A stretch of 42,337 nt of DNA from contig RCAB01000518.1 of NCBI GenBank assembly GCA_003640385.1, forward strand, positions 1 through 42,337. The letters are read 5' to 3'. The position numbers and the translations under genes are program-made. Below are positions 1 to 12,800 of the stretch, one piece after another. Position 1 is the first letter of the stretch. Each line of letters begins with the position of its first letter. The notes below the pieces were generated by a model, which worked only from the letters and a program-made list of their open reading frames with translations, did no database searches and was not told the origin of the DNA. Source of the stretch: Setaria digitata (lineage: Eukaryota; Nematoda; Chromadorea; Rhabditida; Setariidae).

Positions 1-70
1 TTTTACATGACGAAACTTCCGTAATTTTTTTAAACAGATGAAACATTCATCTGATCCTGATATCTTCTTA
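1..70 (+). repeat. Left arm of window-spanning inverted repeat
   Basis: The first 42 bases are the exact reverse complement of 42285-42326, and the similarity continues to about base 70 with roughly five mismatches. Inside the arm is a hairpin (CAGATGAA, 3-nt loop, TTCATCTG). The other arm has the same stem with a different loop. It may be a dispersed repeat at which the assembly broke, or the arm of a mobile element. Confidence 0.85.
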
Positions 71-1027
71 ACTTAAGGATTTAGTATGAACGAAGTTGAA
101 TTTCTGCTTCATTTGATTCGTTGTTATATCATTTCTTTTAATCAATTCCTAAGCTAAATAATTTTATTCACATTTCATGTTACCCATCGCTTCTTTTTTT
201 AACTGATAATTAATTAATTGCTTAAGTTTCTCAGACAACATTTTTATTGTGTAAAATAAAAATGAAGTACAATATCATTTAAGCATTAATATGGAAAAAT
301 CACAATTTTCTTTTCGCATCATTGTAGTAAAATAATTATTCCTACAAATATTTTCATAATTTTTCCCTTCCCATAATTCTCGAAATGATTAATTGATAAT
401 CAATCATTCTCATATTTTCCCTTTTTCTCTCTCATTTAGCACCAATGAATGGAATGAATTAAAACGTTATTATATTTCTGGTTGACCCTTTTACACTTCT
501 TTTATTAATTTAAAAAAAAAAAGTTTCTATTTTAAATTTTAATTATGTAAAAATTCAAAAAAAAAAAAAAAAAAAAAGAAAAAATTTAGCACCTGAAAAG
601 TCATTTCTTCTTTACCATTAGCAAATGCTGTAAATAACCTCAAAATGTATTCTTCATCGAGACATGACAGAAAATATGAACCAAACATTTTCTTGAATTT
701 TGCTACACGCATTCTGCCTGTCGGACATTCCTGTATCTATTTAATTTTTAGCGATAGATGATAAATAATCATTATCACTGATAAGAATTTTTTGAGATAA
801 GAGAAAAAAAAGACGAAAATTTGAAGAACACCAATATCATGTGTAAAGATGAAAAAAATAAATAAATTTCAATAAAACTCAATTTTATAAAATAATTTTC
901 ATATTAATATGAATGTATAATTAAAAAAAAAAAAATTTACAACTGACAGAATTCAATCTTTTTAATTAAACAAATTACTCTTTATGATTATTACGCTGAA
1001 TATATGTTGCAGAAATAAAAAAAAAAA

Positions 1028-1138
1028 ACGTCTATGTAAGAACGTCTTAATCTTTGCAAGTACGTTTATCATACGTTGAAACCTACGTCAAGCTTCTATT
1101 CCCGTATACGTTGTTCCATTTAAATCATTTCCTCACGT
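1028..1138. other. Cluster of seven ACGT motifs
   Basis: ACGT starts at 1028, 1042, 1062, 1073, 1085, 1108 and 1135, several in the form (T/A)ACGT(T/C). That is dense for DNA this AT-rich. It could be a bZIP or bHLH-type binding cluster or a decayed short repeat. No adjacent gene was found, so a regulatory role is only a suggestion. Confidence 0.4.
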
Positions 1139-2077
1139 TTAACTAATATTTCAACTTTTCGTCTACGCTTGCGCAGCTGCATTTCGGTCATTTCACATTA
1201 TGTAATATTCATGATTTCAATCTTACGCCTACAATCTTAAAATTAATCCAACCATATATTCAGGCCTTATTTATCATTTACTGCTATCATTTATTTACAT
1301 TACCTTTCCTTATAGCTCAAAATTTAAGTTTGCATTTTCTCTCTTTCCTTTTTCTTTGCAAGAAGTATTTTTTTTTTAATCAAATAAAACAAACATTTTT
1401 AAATTTCGAATACATATATTTGATATATTTGCAACTGAATATATTCTTTGTGTATTTTCGTAATTCATCAATTGTTGGCGGCTGAATATTTCCTTCCCAT
1501 TTCGTTGTTTCCTCCGATTCATTCAATTCCATTGCTGAAAATTATCATTTCCAATTATTGTTTAGATGGTTCATTTTTTCCTCTAATTAACAACAGAGTA
1601 GTATTTTGATAATCGAATTAATTTAATTAATCGTAAAGTATAAACTTTGGTCAACATTTTAATGTACAATAGAATGAGAATTCTTAATTATGCTTACGAT
1701 TTCTGATAAAGTATTTATTCATCCTATCATTATCATTGCATCTTACATCTGTTGTAAAATGTGATCACTGTTTAATATTTCAATTTATAAAAGTATGAAT
1801 TTTGTTCATCTATTTAAATAATTTCATCGACTAAATGATCAATTATTTGATTACAATTTACGACAAGTAACAAATTTTATCGTTTTTTTTTTAATTAATA
1901 ATAAAATTTAAAAAAGGATTTTTGATAGCCATACAAACTGATGTAACATTTGTTACTGAATAAATTATTTGTGATAATTTAAAATGTCTCAAAAAGTATT
2001 AGAAATGAGATGATTTGAGAAAGGAAAAACAAATTGCAATTACTTATTTAAAAATCGTGCAAATTAATCATTGTGAT

Positions 2078-2109
<32 letters not shown>

Positions 2110-4676
2110 ACACTGATCTAATAGTAATGTAAAGATGACATATTTTTCGAAAACTTTTTTTTTTTTTTTTTATATATAATGCGGGATAAAAACAAAACAA
2201 AATGAATGAAAAAAAAAGCATCGCTAGTTGGTTATTCTATTGAAAAGTAATGCAATTGCTCTGCTTAAGTAAAAACAAAAAAGAAAAAATGAAAGAAAAA
2301 AGAGGAGGAAAATTAAAAAATTTAAATTTTAAGTGAATATTTTTTTTTTTTTTAATGAAAGGAAGACAAAGTAAAAAAAATACAGAAATGCCAAATTCAG
2401 ACGTTGCGTTTAGTGCTTAGATTTATCAATTATTTAATTCAAATTTGAAAATTTAAAATGTTTTTTAGTAAATTTGACACACCTATTAATATTGGATTTC
2501 TGTATTCTGTTAAATACAGTTTGAAAATCGATGCATGATTAAAAATTGCATTAAATTTGAAATTTTTTTTTTGCATTCTTTTAGAAATTATTTAACAAAA
2601 GGCTACTTTTAATTTCATTCAATATATTGCTCAATAAGAGGGCAGCAAAGTGTGTAAAAAGTAAAGTAGTATGAAAATATAACAAAATTAAAAAAGAAAA
2701 AAAAGCAATATCGGAAAAAAGCAGCAAATGCAAAAAAAAAAATTCAAATTTTATTTAACGGTATTAAAGGAAAGACGAAAACAAAAAATATTTTAAATAT
2801 TGTGAGAATTTTCCTGTCAAATATATTAATTATAACTTCATTATAATGTTTAAGTTTGGAAAGAATGTTAAAATAATGAAAAAAATTAAGAAGAAATAAT
2901 GGAATCTTACCCAAAGGTGAAAATGCCAGCATTTTTGAAACAAACACATACGTAGAGAAAGATGTACGCTCAAGAAAATTAAGATACAATAATTAATGAA
3001 AATTTGAAACATTTGTTCTGTTTTCAAAAGATTTTTCAAGTTCAGCAGCAATATTGTTGTGTTGTGAAATTTGCAAATTACGAGTAAATTTTGTTTGAAA
3101 TTAATGAATAAAATCAGTTAGTGGAATATCACATGATACATGAAGAAATCATTAAAACTTAGGGCAAAATTCAAATTAACAAATTAAAAGCTTAACGATC
3201 AAAATTCATTACTGTCAGTTGGCCGGATGTGAATTCTGCAAATCATTTTTGCTATTGTTTGTTTGTTTAGCTTTTGAAGTAAATTAAAAATTTAGGCAAA
3301 AATAAGTGGGAATTTTTGCTTGCAATTTTTAATTAAAACTTGAATAAAGCAAAGAAAAGCTTATTGAATTCTTCTTTTTTTCCACTTGAAAGTATGAAAT
3401 AATAAAAACAAGATATTCCTTCAATATGCAGGAAAGAGAAGGGAAATGAAGAAGCGCAAAAAATTGCTTTACAAATAAAATTTCATTGGAAAATGAAATT
3501 TTAAAAAAATCTAAAATTTAAAAAAAGGTCTAGAATTTTAAAAAAATTTAAAAAAATCTGTTATTTCATTTCAATATGAAATGATATAATTATACTATCA
3601 CTCTCACTCTTATCTGCGTACGCAATGATTGGGAAATGAAAAAATTTAAATCAAACAATTAAGTCAATGAGTAGAGGACCTCTAATTAGCAGCAAGAGCA
3701 CTAATTAAAAAATGATCATTTAAATATAACTATATCAAAAAAACGAAAAATAGGATGGCAAGAATTCTAATGCATTTTGTAAACTTTGTTAAAAAGATTT
3801 TGTTTCTGCCAACAAGGAAAGTATTTATTGGTAAAATAATATCAATTCATTAATTAGGTTAATATGAGGTTAAAAAAAAAATTAAAGCAAAAAAGGTGCA
3901 CAAGTAAAATTGTTGTAAATATTTTTGATTTAAAATAAGCTAAAAAATACGAAATATATATGCATAGGAAAGCATTTGTTGGTAAAATAATTAAACAATT
4001 TTTTTCAATGAGCAAAAATTCGAACCAATCCAATTAATGGAGCAGAAAATTTAGAAGAAAGTTGAAAGAGGAAAAAGCAGAATCCGTTCGATAAAAGCCA
4101 GTATTAATTGTTATCCGAGAAAAAGACGAGGAAAAAATTGCAATTTTTTTTTTTTTTTGTGAATTGTTTGAAAAAAATATGTGAGTTATGAATGCCAAAC
4201 AAAAAAAAAAAAAAATTAAAACGAAAAAGATATAAGAATTACGACTTATTTAAATGTAAATATGTGAATTCAATACACTAGCAAAAGAAATTTCAGTTGT
4301 AAATTGTTTGAATTTAAATTTTTTTTTTTCTTCTTAAAAGAAGGAAAGAATGAAATTATTTTTGAACTCTTAAATGAATGAAAATATTTTGTTGCATTAT
4401 AGTGTTGTCAAAAAAATTAGAAAATTAACATCGCCATTTGACTTTCTTATTGTAATAATTTTTTGGCATAAAATTATTTTAATGGAAAAATTCCAAAAAA
4501 AAAAAAAAAAATGGAAATGAAAATGAATGAAAAGGCCACAGTTTTCCTTTTCTTCGACCTCTCTTTTTCCATAAAACTTTTAAAATAAAAATTTTAAAAA
4601 TAAACTACAAATAAAACAAGAAGATCACAGATGTACGAATGTTATCATTCATCTGATGATTCTGATAAATACGATT

Positions 4677-4850
4677 ATTGTTTGTTTATTTTTTAAATTT
4701 CTATATATATATTTATATTTATATATCGAATTTCCAAATAAATATTCTTATCATTANGATTGTTTGTTTATTTTTAAAATTTCTATATATATATATATAT
4801 TTATATTTATATTTATATATCGAATTTCCAAATAAATATTCTTATCATTA
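4677..4850 (+). repeat. Duplicated segment around a single N (4757)
   Basis: The sequence 4677-4756 is repeated at 4759-4850, differing mainly in copy number of AT and TTTATA units. The single N lies exactly between the copies, which is the signature of two contig ends abutted without merging their overlap. Confidence 0.85.
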
Positions 4851-6229
4851 ATTTAAATCTACAATGCCTTACACACATACATACATATCCTGGGATGATT
4901 TATTTTATCCATCAATTTTTTCCAGAATAACTATGACTTTTTTTATGTTTGCATTCTCGTTGAATAATAAAACTTTTTAGTTTTTTTTTTTCCTTTTTTT
5001 TTCTTTTCTTTTTTTTTTCAAATCGATTAAAAGTTTTTTTTCTTAGAAAATGAGAATTTTGGATTGAATAATCGACGAAAAATACATTTGTTACTTTTTT
5101 TTAAATTGATTTTGAGTAAAAAAATGAATTTTTGTGAGATTTCTAAATAAATTTTGTTGTTTGTTTGTGTAGGAATTAAATTTTTAAATCAGCGAGAACT
5201 AGCAGTCAATGCAAAAGTAAACAAATAGTTGTATGAAAAAGTTTAGCAGAAAATGAGTTTACTAATAATTTTAATAAAATAAGTTTATTTAGATGATATT
5301 CACTTCACAAAATCAGATCAGTTATAAAATTACTCAATTTCATCCATTTAAAATTTAAAATTTCGATAATAAATAGAGAAAAGTACAGTGATACCATAGG
5401 AAATGAATGTTAATCAAGTAGAATTAAAAGTTAAAAATGACGAAAACTTTAACTTTACGATATCAGCTTTTCTTTTACCTAACTTTTATTATTCATTATC
5501 ATTGATAACGTTTATCGTTTTATTATCATTATTATCATTTATTATTCATTTTTATCATTACTATTCGCTGTTAGTATAAATATTATTGCTAAATGATTCT
5601 ATATTAGCACTGCTAATGTTCATAATTTATCTGCATTCAATTATTATTCTTGGAGTGTTTTCAATATGAAAGATGAAAAATTACAAATTTTTGTCGAGAA
5701 ACAATGAATGAAGCATTAATTGAAAATTAGCCATTGAAATCATTTCATTATCAGCAATTTCTTTTCTTTTTTTTTTTTTTTGTAAATTTGCATTTTCGTC
5801 TTCAAATTGCACTCTTTTATTCCATTTCTAGTCATATTTATATACAAAATTAGAAGTTAAACAAATGAAATGAAATTTGAAGATATATAAAAGTTTTAAA
5901 TATCTTCAAATTTATATGTATAGAGAGGGCAAAAGGAAAAAAAAAAAAATCACTAAAAAGAAATGCATTTCAGGAAAAAGCAAAACAGAAGTGTCATTCG
6001 GTGTCAGTATTAATGAGGTAGATTGATGGCTTGTAATCTCATCTGTTTATAATTAAACTTAAATTTTTAAATTTATTTATTGCATTGATAAAATGAAAAA
6101 CAAAGATGTGAACAATTTTTCTCAACTTTTTTTTTTTCTTTTGAAGAAATTATGCACAAATTATGCATAATTCCAGTTATCAACATCTGATAGATAAGTG
6201 ATAGTGTTGCGTTTTGGCGTGACTATACT

Positions 6230-6600
6230 GGAAATTGGAATTACAACGAAGGAGGACGTGAAGGAATTGATTAGTTATTATAGTTCGAAATTTTAACGCT
6301 CATGATATTATTGCAACCGTAGAACTATGTAGTCATTGCATTGCAGTAATCATGATTGAAGATATAATGATAATCATGTAGCACAATAATCACAAATTAG
6401 GTTACTCGATTAGTCATTTTTTCGTATTAGCAATAATTCCAATTCTGTAATAATCATGATACTGGAATAATATTTCGAAATTTATGACTAATTATAATAC
6501 TGGAATGGTAATGATACAGGAGTTGAAAAAATATTATTATCTTGATAATGGAATAAAAAGAACAGAATAATAATCATGATAACATAACAGTTTGCTTTTC
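6230..6600. repeat. Degenerate repeats with TAATCATGATA/TGGAATAA core
   Basis: Variants of a unit containing TAATCATGAT followed by (A)(A/T)ACTGGAATAAT recur irregularly, for example near 6346, 6370, 6450, 6500 and 6570. No reading frame is maintained. It looks like an old, diverged tandem repeat. Confidence 0.45.
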
Positions 6601-7730
6601 TACGACAATAATAAATATGATAATATCAGGAAAGGACTCACCAAAATTGACATTGAAATCTGCTGCAAATGTGATAAATTTAAAATAAATTCGATCAAAA
6701 CGATTGCCTAAAATCATGCAATCAAATTTCTTATTGATGTAATTCCAAAAATTTTATCCTTTCTAGCTAATTTATTTTGAATCTAAAAAGAATAGGAAAA
6801 TGATATGTTAATGAAAAGGTTCTAGATAAATTTGGCCAGTAAAAATTTGACTCAAACATACTTGACTAACAATATCTGACGCAGGAATGCATAATCAAAA
6901 AAATTAGATTCTATAAAATTAAGCGATATTGTTGTTCCATCATATCATTTATCAAATATTGGCTATATCAGCCAAGGCAAATATACTAGTCTAGTAGCTT
7001 CAGTTTGAATCTAACTCGACTTCTAGCTTGCCTTATAACAAATTCTATGCATTAATAAAATGAGAGAAAAAAAAAAAAACAAACGTTTTTATGACCTTAA
7101 AAGTATTCCTAAAGTATTTGGTCTTTAGAGAACAAATAAGGATTATCAAGTATCATGGAGAATAAGATTACTGAAATGTCAATTTCATTTAACCATTTGC
7201 TACAAATTCTTCGGTGCAATTGGAACTTAAGCAATCAAAAATTAACATTTCCAGTAGTAAGTTTTATATTGGCAATGAAAATGTGAAAATGAAGAAGAAT
7301 TTTCATCTTAATATTATACATGAAATAAAACAAAAAAGTTATCGATTAAAAATTTTAATTCTCTTTTTATCTCAAATCTTGATTCTTAACTTAAATTAAA
7401 TTTAAGAAAAAGGTAATAATAGAGCAGTACAGAAAATAAAAATTAAACAATTATTAAACCGAATGATGAAAGACAAATTACTCGTTGAAATATGACTGAA
7501 AATAAAATAAATATTTCAGCAAAAAACTTTAAAAATTTAATTTACTATAGTTAAAAAATTTTGTCAGTAAATTTCTGAAATATAAAAATTATGAAATTGA
7601 AAATCATAATGAAATTATAACAACAATAAATGAAATCATTTTTAGACAAGCAGAGGAAATGAAAGGAGAAAATATTATTCAAATAAATCATTTGTTAATT
7701 AACCAAGTGTTTTGCAATAAATCATGCACT
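6601..7730. other. Non-coding stretch
   Basis: No supported gene. A 61-codon open frame near 7214 begins at TTG rather than ATG and has no splice context. Confidence 0.5.
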
Positions 7731-7731
7731 G

Positions 7732-8592
7732 ATAAAGAAATGATAAAAATGAGAGACAAATTAGCGATGATAGATGGAAGAAAAAAAAGTAAGGAAATGA
7801 TGAATTATTAAAGACAAATAAAGTTGATGAGAAAAAGCAAGAGATAAATGATTACAGGTGAATAATTGATCAAAATGCTGATAATTGCTAGGCACAGTTA
7901 TTTAGTTTTTACTAATTGAACCTAAGGATAACCAATCATAATTATTGTCCGAGAATTATCAAGAACTACTTATAGGTAAATTTTTTCCCTTGATTTCATT
8001 TTCGTTAATTAATGTAGGTAAAATAAAAGAAGAAAAACAAGAGACAAAAAAAATTGATGAACACTGATAGAGTGAATTAGTAGAAAAAGTGATGACAAAT
8101 ATTGATAAAGTGATAAAAATTAGATGATGAAAAAGGAAAGGATTGACAAACGCTGACAAAATAAATTTACAAAAGTGATGGTGATCAATATCGATAAAGT
8201 GCTAAAAATTGAAATGCTGAAAAAGAAGATATTAAAAAAAAAAAAAAAAAATGATTTAATTGAAAGGATAATGATAATTATTGATAAGATTAGGATTGCA
8301 AAAGTGTAAGCTGAAAAAAAAAAAAAAGAACTACTATACATTAATGAAATAAATCAATTTGGAAAAAATAATAATAACTGTTGATAAAATGATAAAATTA
8401 CGACGGTGAAAAAAAAAAAAAAGAAAAAAAAATGGGATGAGAAAAATTTACAAACAATGAATTAACTAAACGGTTTGTGATAAATTACTGATAAAATGAT
8501 TAAAAAAAAATTAGCATATTAAAAAAAATGAAAGAAAAAGAAAATAATGAAATATATTTTTAACAAAAATGTGTAGTTTTTTTTTTTTTTTC
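7732..8592. repeat. Diverged ~90-100 bp tandem repeat (GATAAAGTGATAAAA family)
   Basis: Blocks of the form GATAAA(G/A)TGATAAAAATTA...GATGAAAAA occur at about 8103, 8193, 8282 and 8383, spaced 89-101 bp, with weaker copies back to 7732. Each unit ends in an A run of variable length. The composition and frame breaks argue against coding. Confidence 0.55.
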
Positions 8593-8819
8593 NAATAATA
8601 ATAACTGTTGATAAAATGATAAAATTACGACGGTGAAAAAAAAAAAAAAGAAAAAAAAATGGGATGAGAAAAATTTACAAACAATGAATTAACTAAACGG
8701 TTTGTGATAAATTACTGATAAAATGATTAAAAAAAAATTAGCATATTAAAAAAAATGAAAGAAAAAGAAAATAATGAAATATATTTTTAACAAAAATGTG
8801 TAGTTTTTTTTTTTTTTTC
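8367..8819 (+). repeat. 226-bp direct duplication around a single N (8593)
   Basis: Positions 8367-8592 and 8594-8819 are the same 226-bp segment, apparently identical, separated only by the N. This is most simply a collapsed or unmerged assembly join, not a biological duplication. Confidence 0.9.
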
Positions 8820-8870
8820 TCGTCAACATTTCGTAAAAGTGTTGTTGTAAACAAGTGACGAAGAAAATAC

Positions 8871-9020
8871 CTCTCCATTCATTTGGAAATAATTACATGA
8901 AGAAGCGAAGGAATGTTGCTGATTACATATCCAACAAAAGGATTCATTTCTGCCTTTAATGAAGTAAGTTGCACAATCAGTGAGAGTTAGTAACTCTCGA
9001 GAATTGAGTACATTTAACAT
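8871..9020 (-). CDS. Candidate exon, Cys-containing, unrecognised
   Basis: The minus-strand frame from 9020 to 8871 is open for 50 codons and less low-complexity than its surroundings. It contains the segments DCATYFIKGRNESFCWICNQ and CNYFQMNGE, with four Cys residues. It ends at a good donor (GGAGAG|GTATTTTC). A stop codon immediately precedes the first ATG, so this would be a first exon or a partial one. No acceptor or downstream exon was found and the family is not recognised. It may be a relic or chance. Confidence 0.25.
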
Positions 9021-9070
9021 TTAATGTCAATTTCTCTCTCAGTAGAAGTTTCTATGAAGCAATTTTTATT

Positions 9071-9072
<2 letters not shown>

Positions 9073-9117
<45 letters not shown>

Positions 9118-9127
9118 AAAAGGAAAN
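9073..9127. repeat. Long A-rich tract ending in a single N
   Basis: Nearly pure A runs with a few G interruptions lead into an N at 9127. It is probably a homopolymer where assembly stopped. Confidence 0.8.
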
Positions 9128-9159
9128 TAGGAGAAAAGGAAAAAGAAAAGGTTGAAAAT

Positions 9160-9850
9160 AAATAAAATTCAGCAAGTTTTAGTGAATAAATTTTACTCAT
9201 TAATATATTTCGGCAATTCAAATGAAAAATGAGTTAAAAGAGAAAAAGAAAAGTGATAATGTAAAATTTTAGCAATAAAATTTATTGAATTTTAGTGAAG
9301 AAATTTGGTGATATAAAACAAGTTGGTTTCAACAGTTGGTAATATAAAAATTGAATACAGCTGGTAATATAAAGTTTTAACGATTAAATTCAGTAAGTTT
9401 TAGTAAAAAAAGGTTTTTTTTTTTAGCGATGTATTTTGGCAATTGTAGAGCGAAGAATATAAAAATTCAGTAATATAGCAAAAAGAAAAAATAGAAATAT
9501 AAAAATTTAAAAAAAACTATTTGATTTGAAAAAAAAGGGGGAAAAAAGAAAAAATGACAATAAAAGGTTTCAACACTGAAATTAGGCATTCAGTAATATG
9601 TTTCAGCAAAAAATTGAGTGATACAAGTGATACAGCAACCAAACTCAGTAATATATAAAAGAAAAAGAGAAATAAAAAGATTTTATAAAGCAATTTAGTT
9701 TGGAAAACAATCTGAAAGACAATCTAGAATTTTGACAATTTAATTAAGTAAATAAGTGAAATTCAGTAAATTTTGATAACTAAACTTGCTCAGTCACATA
9801 TTTCGATAATTGAACTCAGTAATTTGAAACCTAATAACTAAACTACTATG
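9160..9850. repeat. Diverged repeats with ATTCAGTAAGTTTTAGT and GGTAATATAAA cores
   Basis: Similar blocks, such as ATTCAG(C/T)AAGTTTTAGTGAATAAA followed by TATTT(C/T)GGCAATT, occur near 9165, 9270, 9385 and 9756. Short GGTAATATAAA variants recur at about 9340-9375. No frame is conserved. Confidence 0.45.
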
Positions 9851-12800
9851 ATGCAAAGAAAGAGAAAATATAAACTTTTTGAATTTAACTTTGTTTTCTT
9901 GTATTTTAATTCCTTGAAAACTTTGTAAAGTGTAATGGGAAAATATATAACCTTAACATTTGGATTCAATAATACTGGTCAAGTGTAATTTTTTTTTTCT
10001 CTCTTTTTTGTCACGTGAATAATTTCAGAAAATTTCAAAAAGGGAAGAAAAGCAGGTAAATAATTTAAATTATTTTGAAGTTTTCTACTTTTTTTTTTCA
10101 TTTCTTTTCCCGGCTGCTAAAAAGTCTTAAAAAAAAAAATTAAATTAAATAATAGAAATGAAAAAATAAAATGCTTCAAAATGGAAAATGAAAAAAATTA
10201 GAATTTCTATTAATGATAAACTTTTGAAAAAAAAACAGAAATTAAATAAAGTGGAGAAAAACTAATTCAATTTAGCAGTAACAGAAAAAAGAGAGAGCAG
10301 CAAATTAATTTTAAAAAAGCGAACAAATCACCGCTTAATTTCTACTAAAATAAAATTGCGTTCCTAGGCTGGGTTAAATATTTATTTACTCAATAAATTA
10401 TTCAATAATTTTTGATTTTTCTTTAAAAAAAAAAAAGAAAACAAAAAACTTAATGAAATGAATTTTTATTATAAACACTTTACGCCATTTGCTATTGTTA
10501 TTTTTTCTTCAACATTCACTGCATCTATTATGCTACCGTTGCTTTACCTCATTAACTATTAATGTTAATGAGGAAGTCAACAAAATACAATTCAAAAATT
10601 TTTCTTTTCTTTCCACTCTCTTTTTCTTTGAAATTTGCTTTCATTTTAGTTTCTTTTGAAATGACAAAAAATAAAAAACAAAAAAATTTTCTTGTCTTTT
10701 TTGAAATAATTTTACGGAGAAAAAAAAAAGGAAAAGTCTATGCAAGATTCGATCTCACTTTTGAGCAAATTTTATCGTTTTAGAACTAATGAACGAATCA
10801 AATTTGTAGCAAAAATTATTTAAAAAAAAAAAAAAAGAAAAGAGAAAGCACAAAAGAAGTAAAAAAAAAAGTTTAAAGAAGAAGAAAAAAGTTAAATGAT
10901 TTATACATCAAATTGATTGGAAATCTGAGCGAAAATTTCTTTCTTTTTTTTTTTTCACTTACATTCTTGAGTAGTGTAATTTTTCTCCTACTAGGTAGCA
11001 TACATAAATATTTTCACCTCACTTTGAAAAAAAAAAAAAAAAGATGAAAAAGTTTACTTAATGATTCTGTGGCTGTTTCGTTTCTTTTAATTATTTATTT
11101 ATATATTTTTCCATTTAATTTATTTTATTTAAAAAAAAAAAAAATTGTTCAAAATATTTTCAAAAATTTCTTTTATATCACATTAATGCAGTAACTTTTT
11201 GCCTTTGTAATTTTCGAGTATACGAGAAAAATGAAAAGCTTTTTTTTCTTTTTTTTGTTTTCTGATTATTAATAGCTATAAATTATTGGTAGCAGGAATG
11301 AATAAAGATTTATGTCGCAAATAAATGAAATTAATTGTTAGAAAAAAATTTTAATCGTAATGAAATTGCAAAAATGCGATAATTAGTGAAAAATTTTTTG
11401 CAAAATTAAGGTGAAATAAGTGGAAGGCTTGCGGAATGTTTCAGTTTAAAGAAAACTCAATGCATAATTCATAATAAAATATATCAATTTTCATGTGATT
11501 AGAATATTCTTTTTACTTTTTGTTTTTTTCTTAAAGAAAACTAAAATTTTCATTATAGCCATTAGCTACTGGTATGAAAATATTCATAGCTATAAATCAT
11601 TCTTAAATATCTCCTGCACAATTTTTACTTTGAAATGGCAAAATTTCTATTAAAAATTAAGCAAATGATGATGAAGCATCACATTTTAAAATGATTCAAC
11701 AAAGTGAAATTTTAAGAATAAAAAATTTTAATTTTAACAATAAAAGATGACCAAATTTCTCTTAATTAGTTCAATTTTCACTTGGCAAAATTTACTTTAC
11801 TTATCGCACTAAAAGTATTAATGGTACTTGTCAAAATTGTCTCTTGAACAATTATTATCTTTTTGGACACAATTTTATCATTTTATTTTAATTCCTACGC
11901 AAATTTTTTTTTAAAATTTTCATCAAATAAATATTTATCGCGAAAAAAATTTTTTTTTGGTCTTTTTTTTGCCAGAAAGTCACATTAAGACAAAATTTAT
12001 TTTATGTTTCAAATACATTAACTAATTTGAAATGCATCAACAACAATAAAATCATATTCCTTCACTTTTTTTTTTGTTTTATTTTCTACAAAAAAGGAGA
12101 AAAGAAAACTTTTTTGTTTTTATACAATAAAAGTTCCTCTCTAAGAAATTACATTCGGAAATAATTTGAAAAAAATGAACTCCTCAATGAACTGTTTTAT
12201 AAATTTTGCAATTTGCTTGAGACAAAGTTGATGATAATTATTTAGCATCACTAGTTAGATGATCTATTGACAGTGCTCAAAAATTTTGCAGTGATTTTTT
12301 AATTCAATATTGTTGCAATGATTTAAAAATAAATAAATAAATAAATAAAATGAAAAAAAAAAAAAGAAAAGAAAAGAAAAAATTCAAACTTTGTTTGTAG
12401 AATATTTTGCATTGTGTTTCACGAGCACAATGTACCAATCGATCCAGAAATGAAGCAATTTTTTGATTAGTCCCACACATTTCTGTCTTTTGTTTTTGAT
12501 AATTAATTATTTTGTGTTTCCTTGTTGTTTTTGACCGCAAAACCGAAATGCAATAATATTATATTAGAAAACACCTGTTGTCAAATGCCCATGATGCGTT
12601 TATTTGTGTATGTGTACCTCAATTATTACAACATATAAAATGAATTAAGTGGCCAATTAGTTGGATTAATTTGTAGCAATTATTGCTACCAACAAGTAAA
12701 ACTATTTATTTCAATTAATACTATTGATGCATTTCTCCAACATTTCCATTGTTTTCTGTTTTGAAATTAACATTTCTCGAAAATTACTAATTGGAATGAA

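Larger units (their letters stand above)
71..6229. other. Non-coding AT-rich stretch
   Basis: No supported exon on either strand. The open frames here are short, low-complexity (Phe/Leu/Lys/Asn-rich) and lack good splice sites or coding-like composition. The stretch contains many A or T runs of 8-20 bases, the ACGT cluster at 1028-1138 and a duplicated join at 4757. Confidence 0.6.

Noticed and set aside
7214..7399. Plus-strand 61-codon frame
   Set aside because: TTG start, Asn/Lys/Ile-rich composition expected by chance at this base composition.
12304..12540. Minus-strand 78-codon frame
   Set aside because: Starts at a non-ATG codon, ends in a poly-Phe tract and lacks splice sites.
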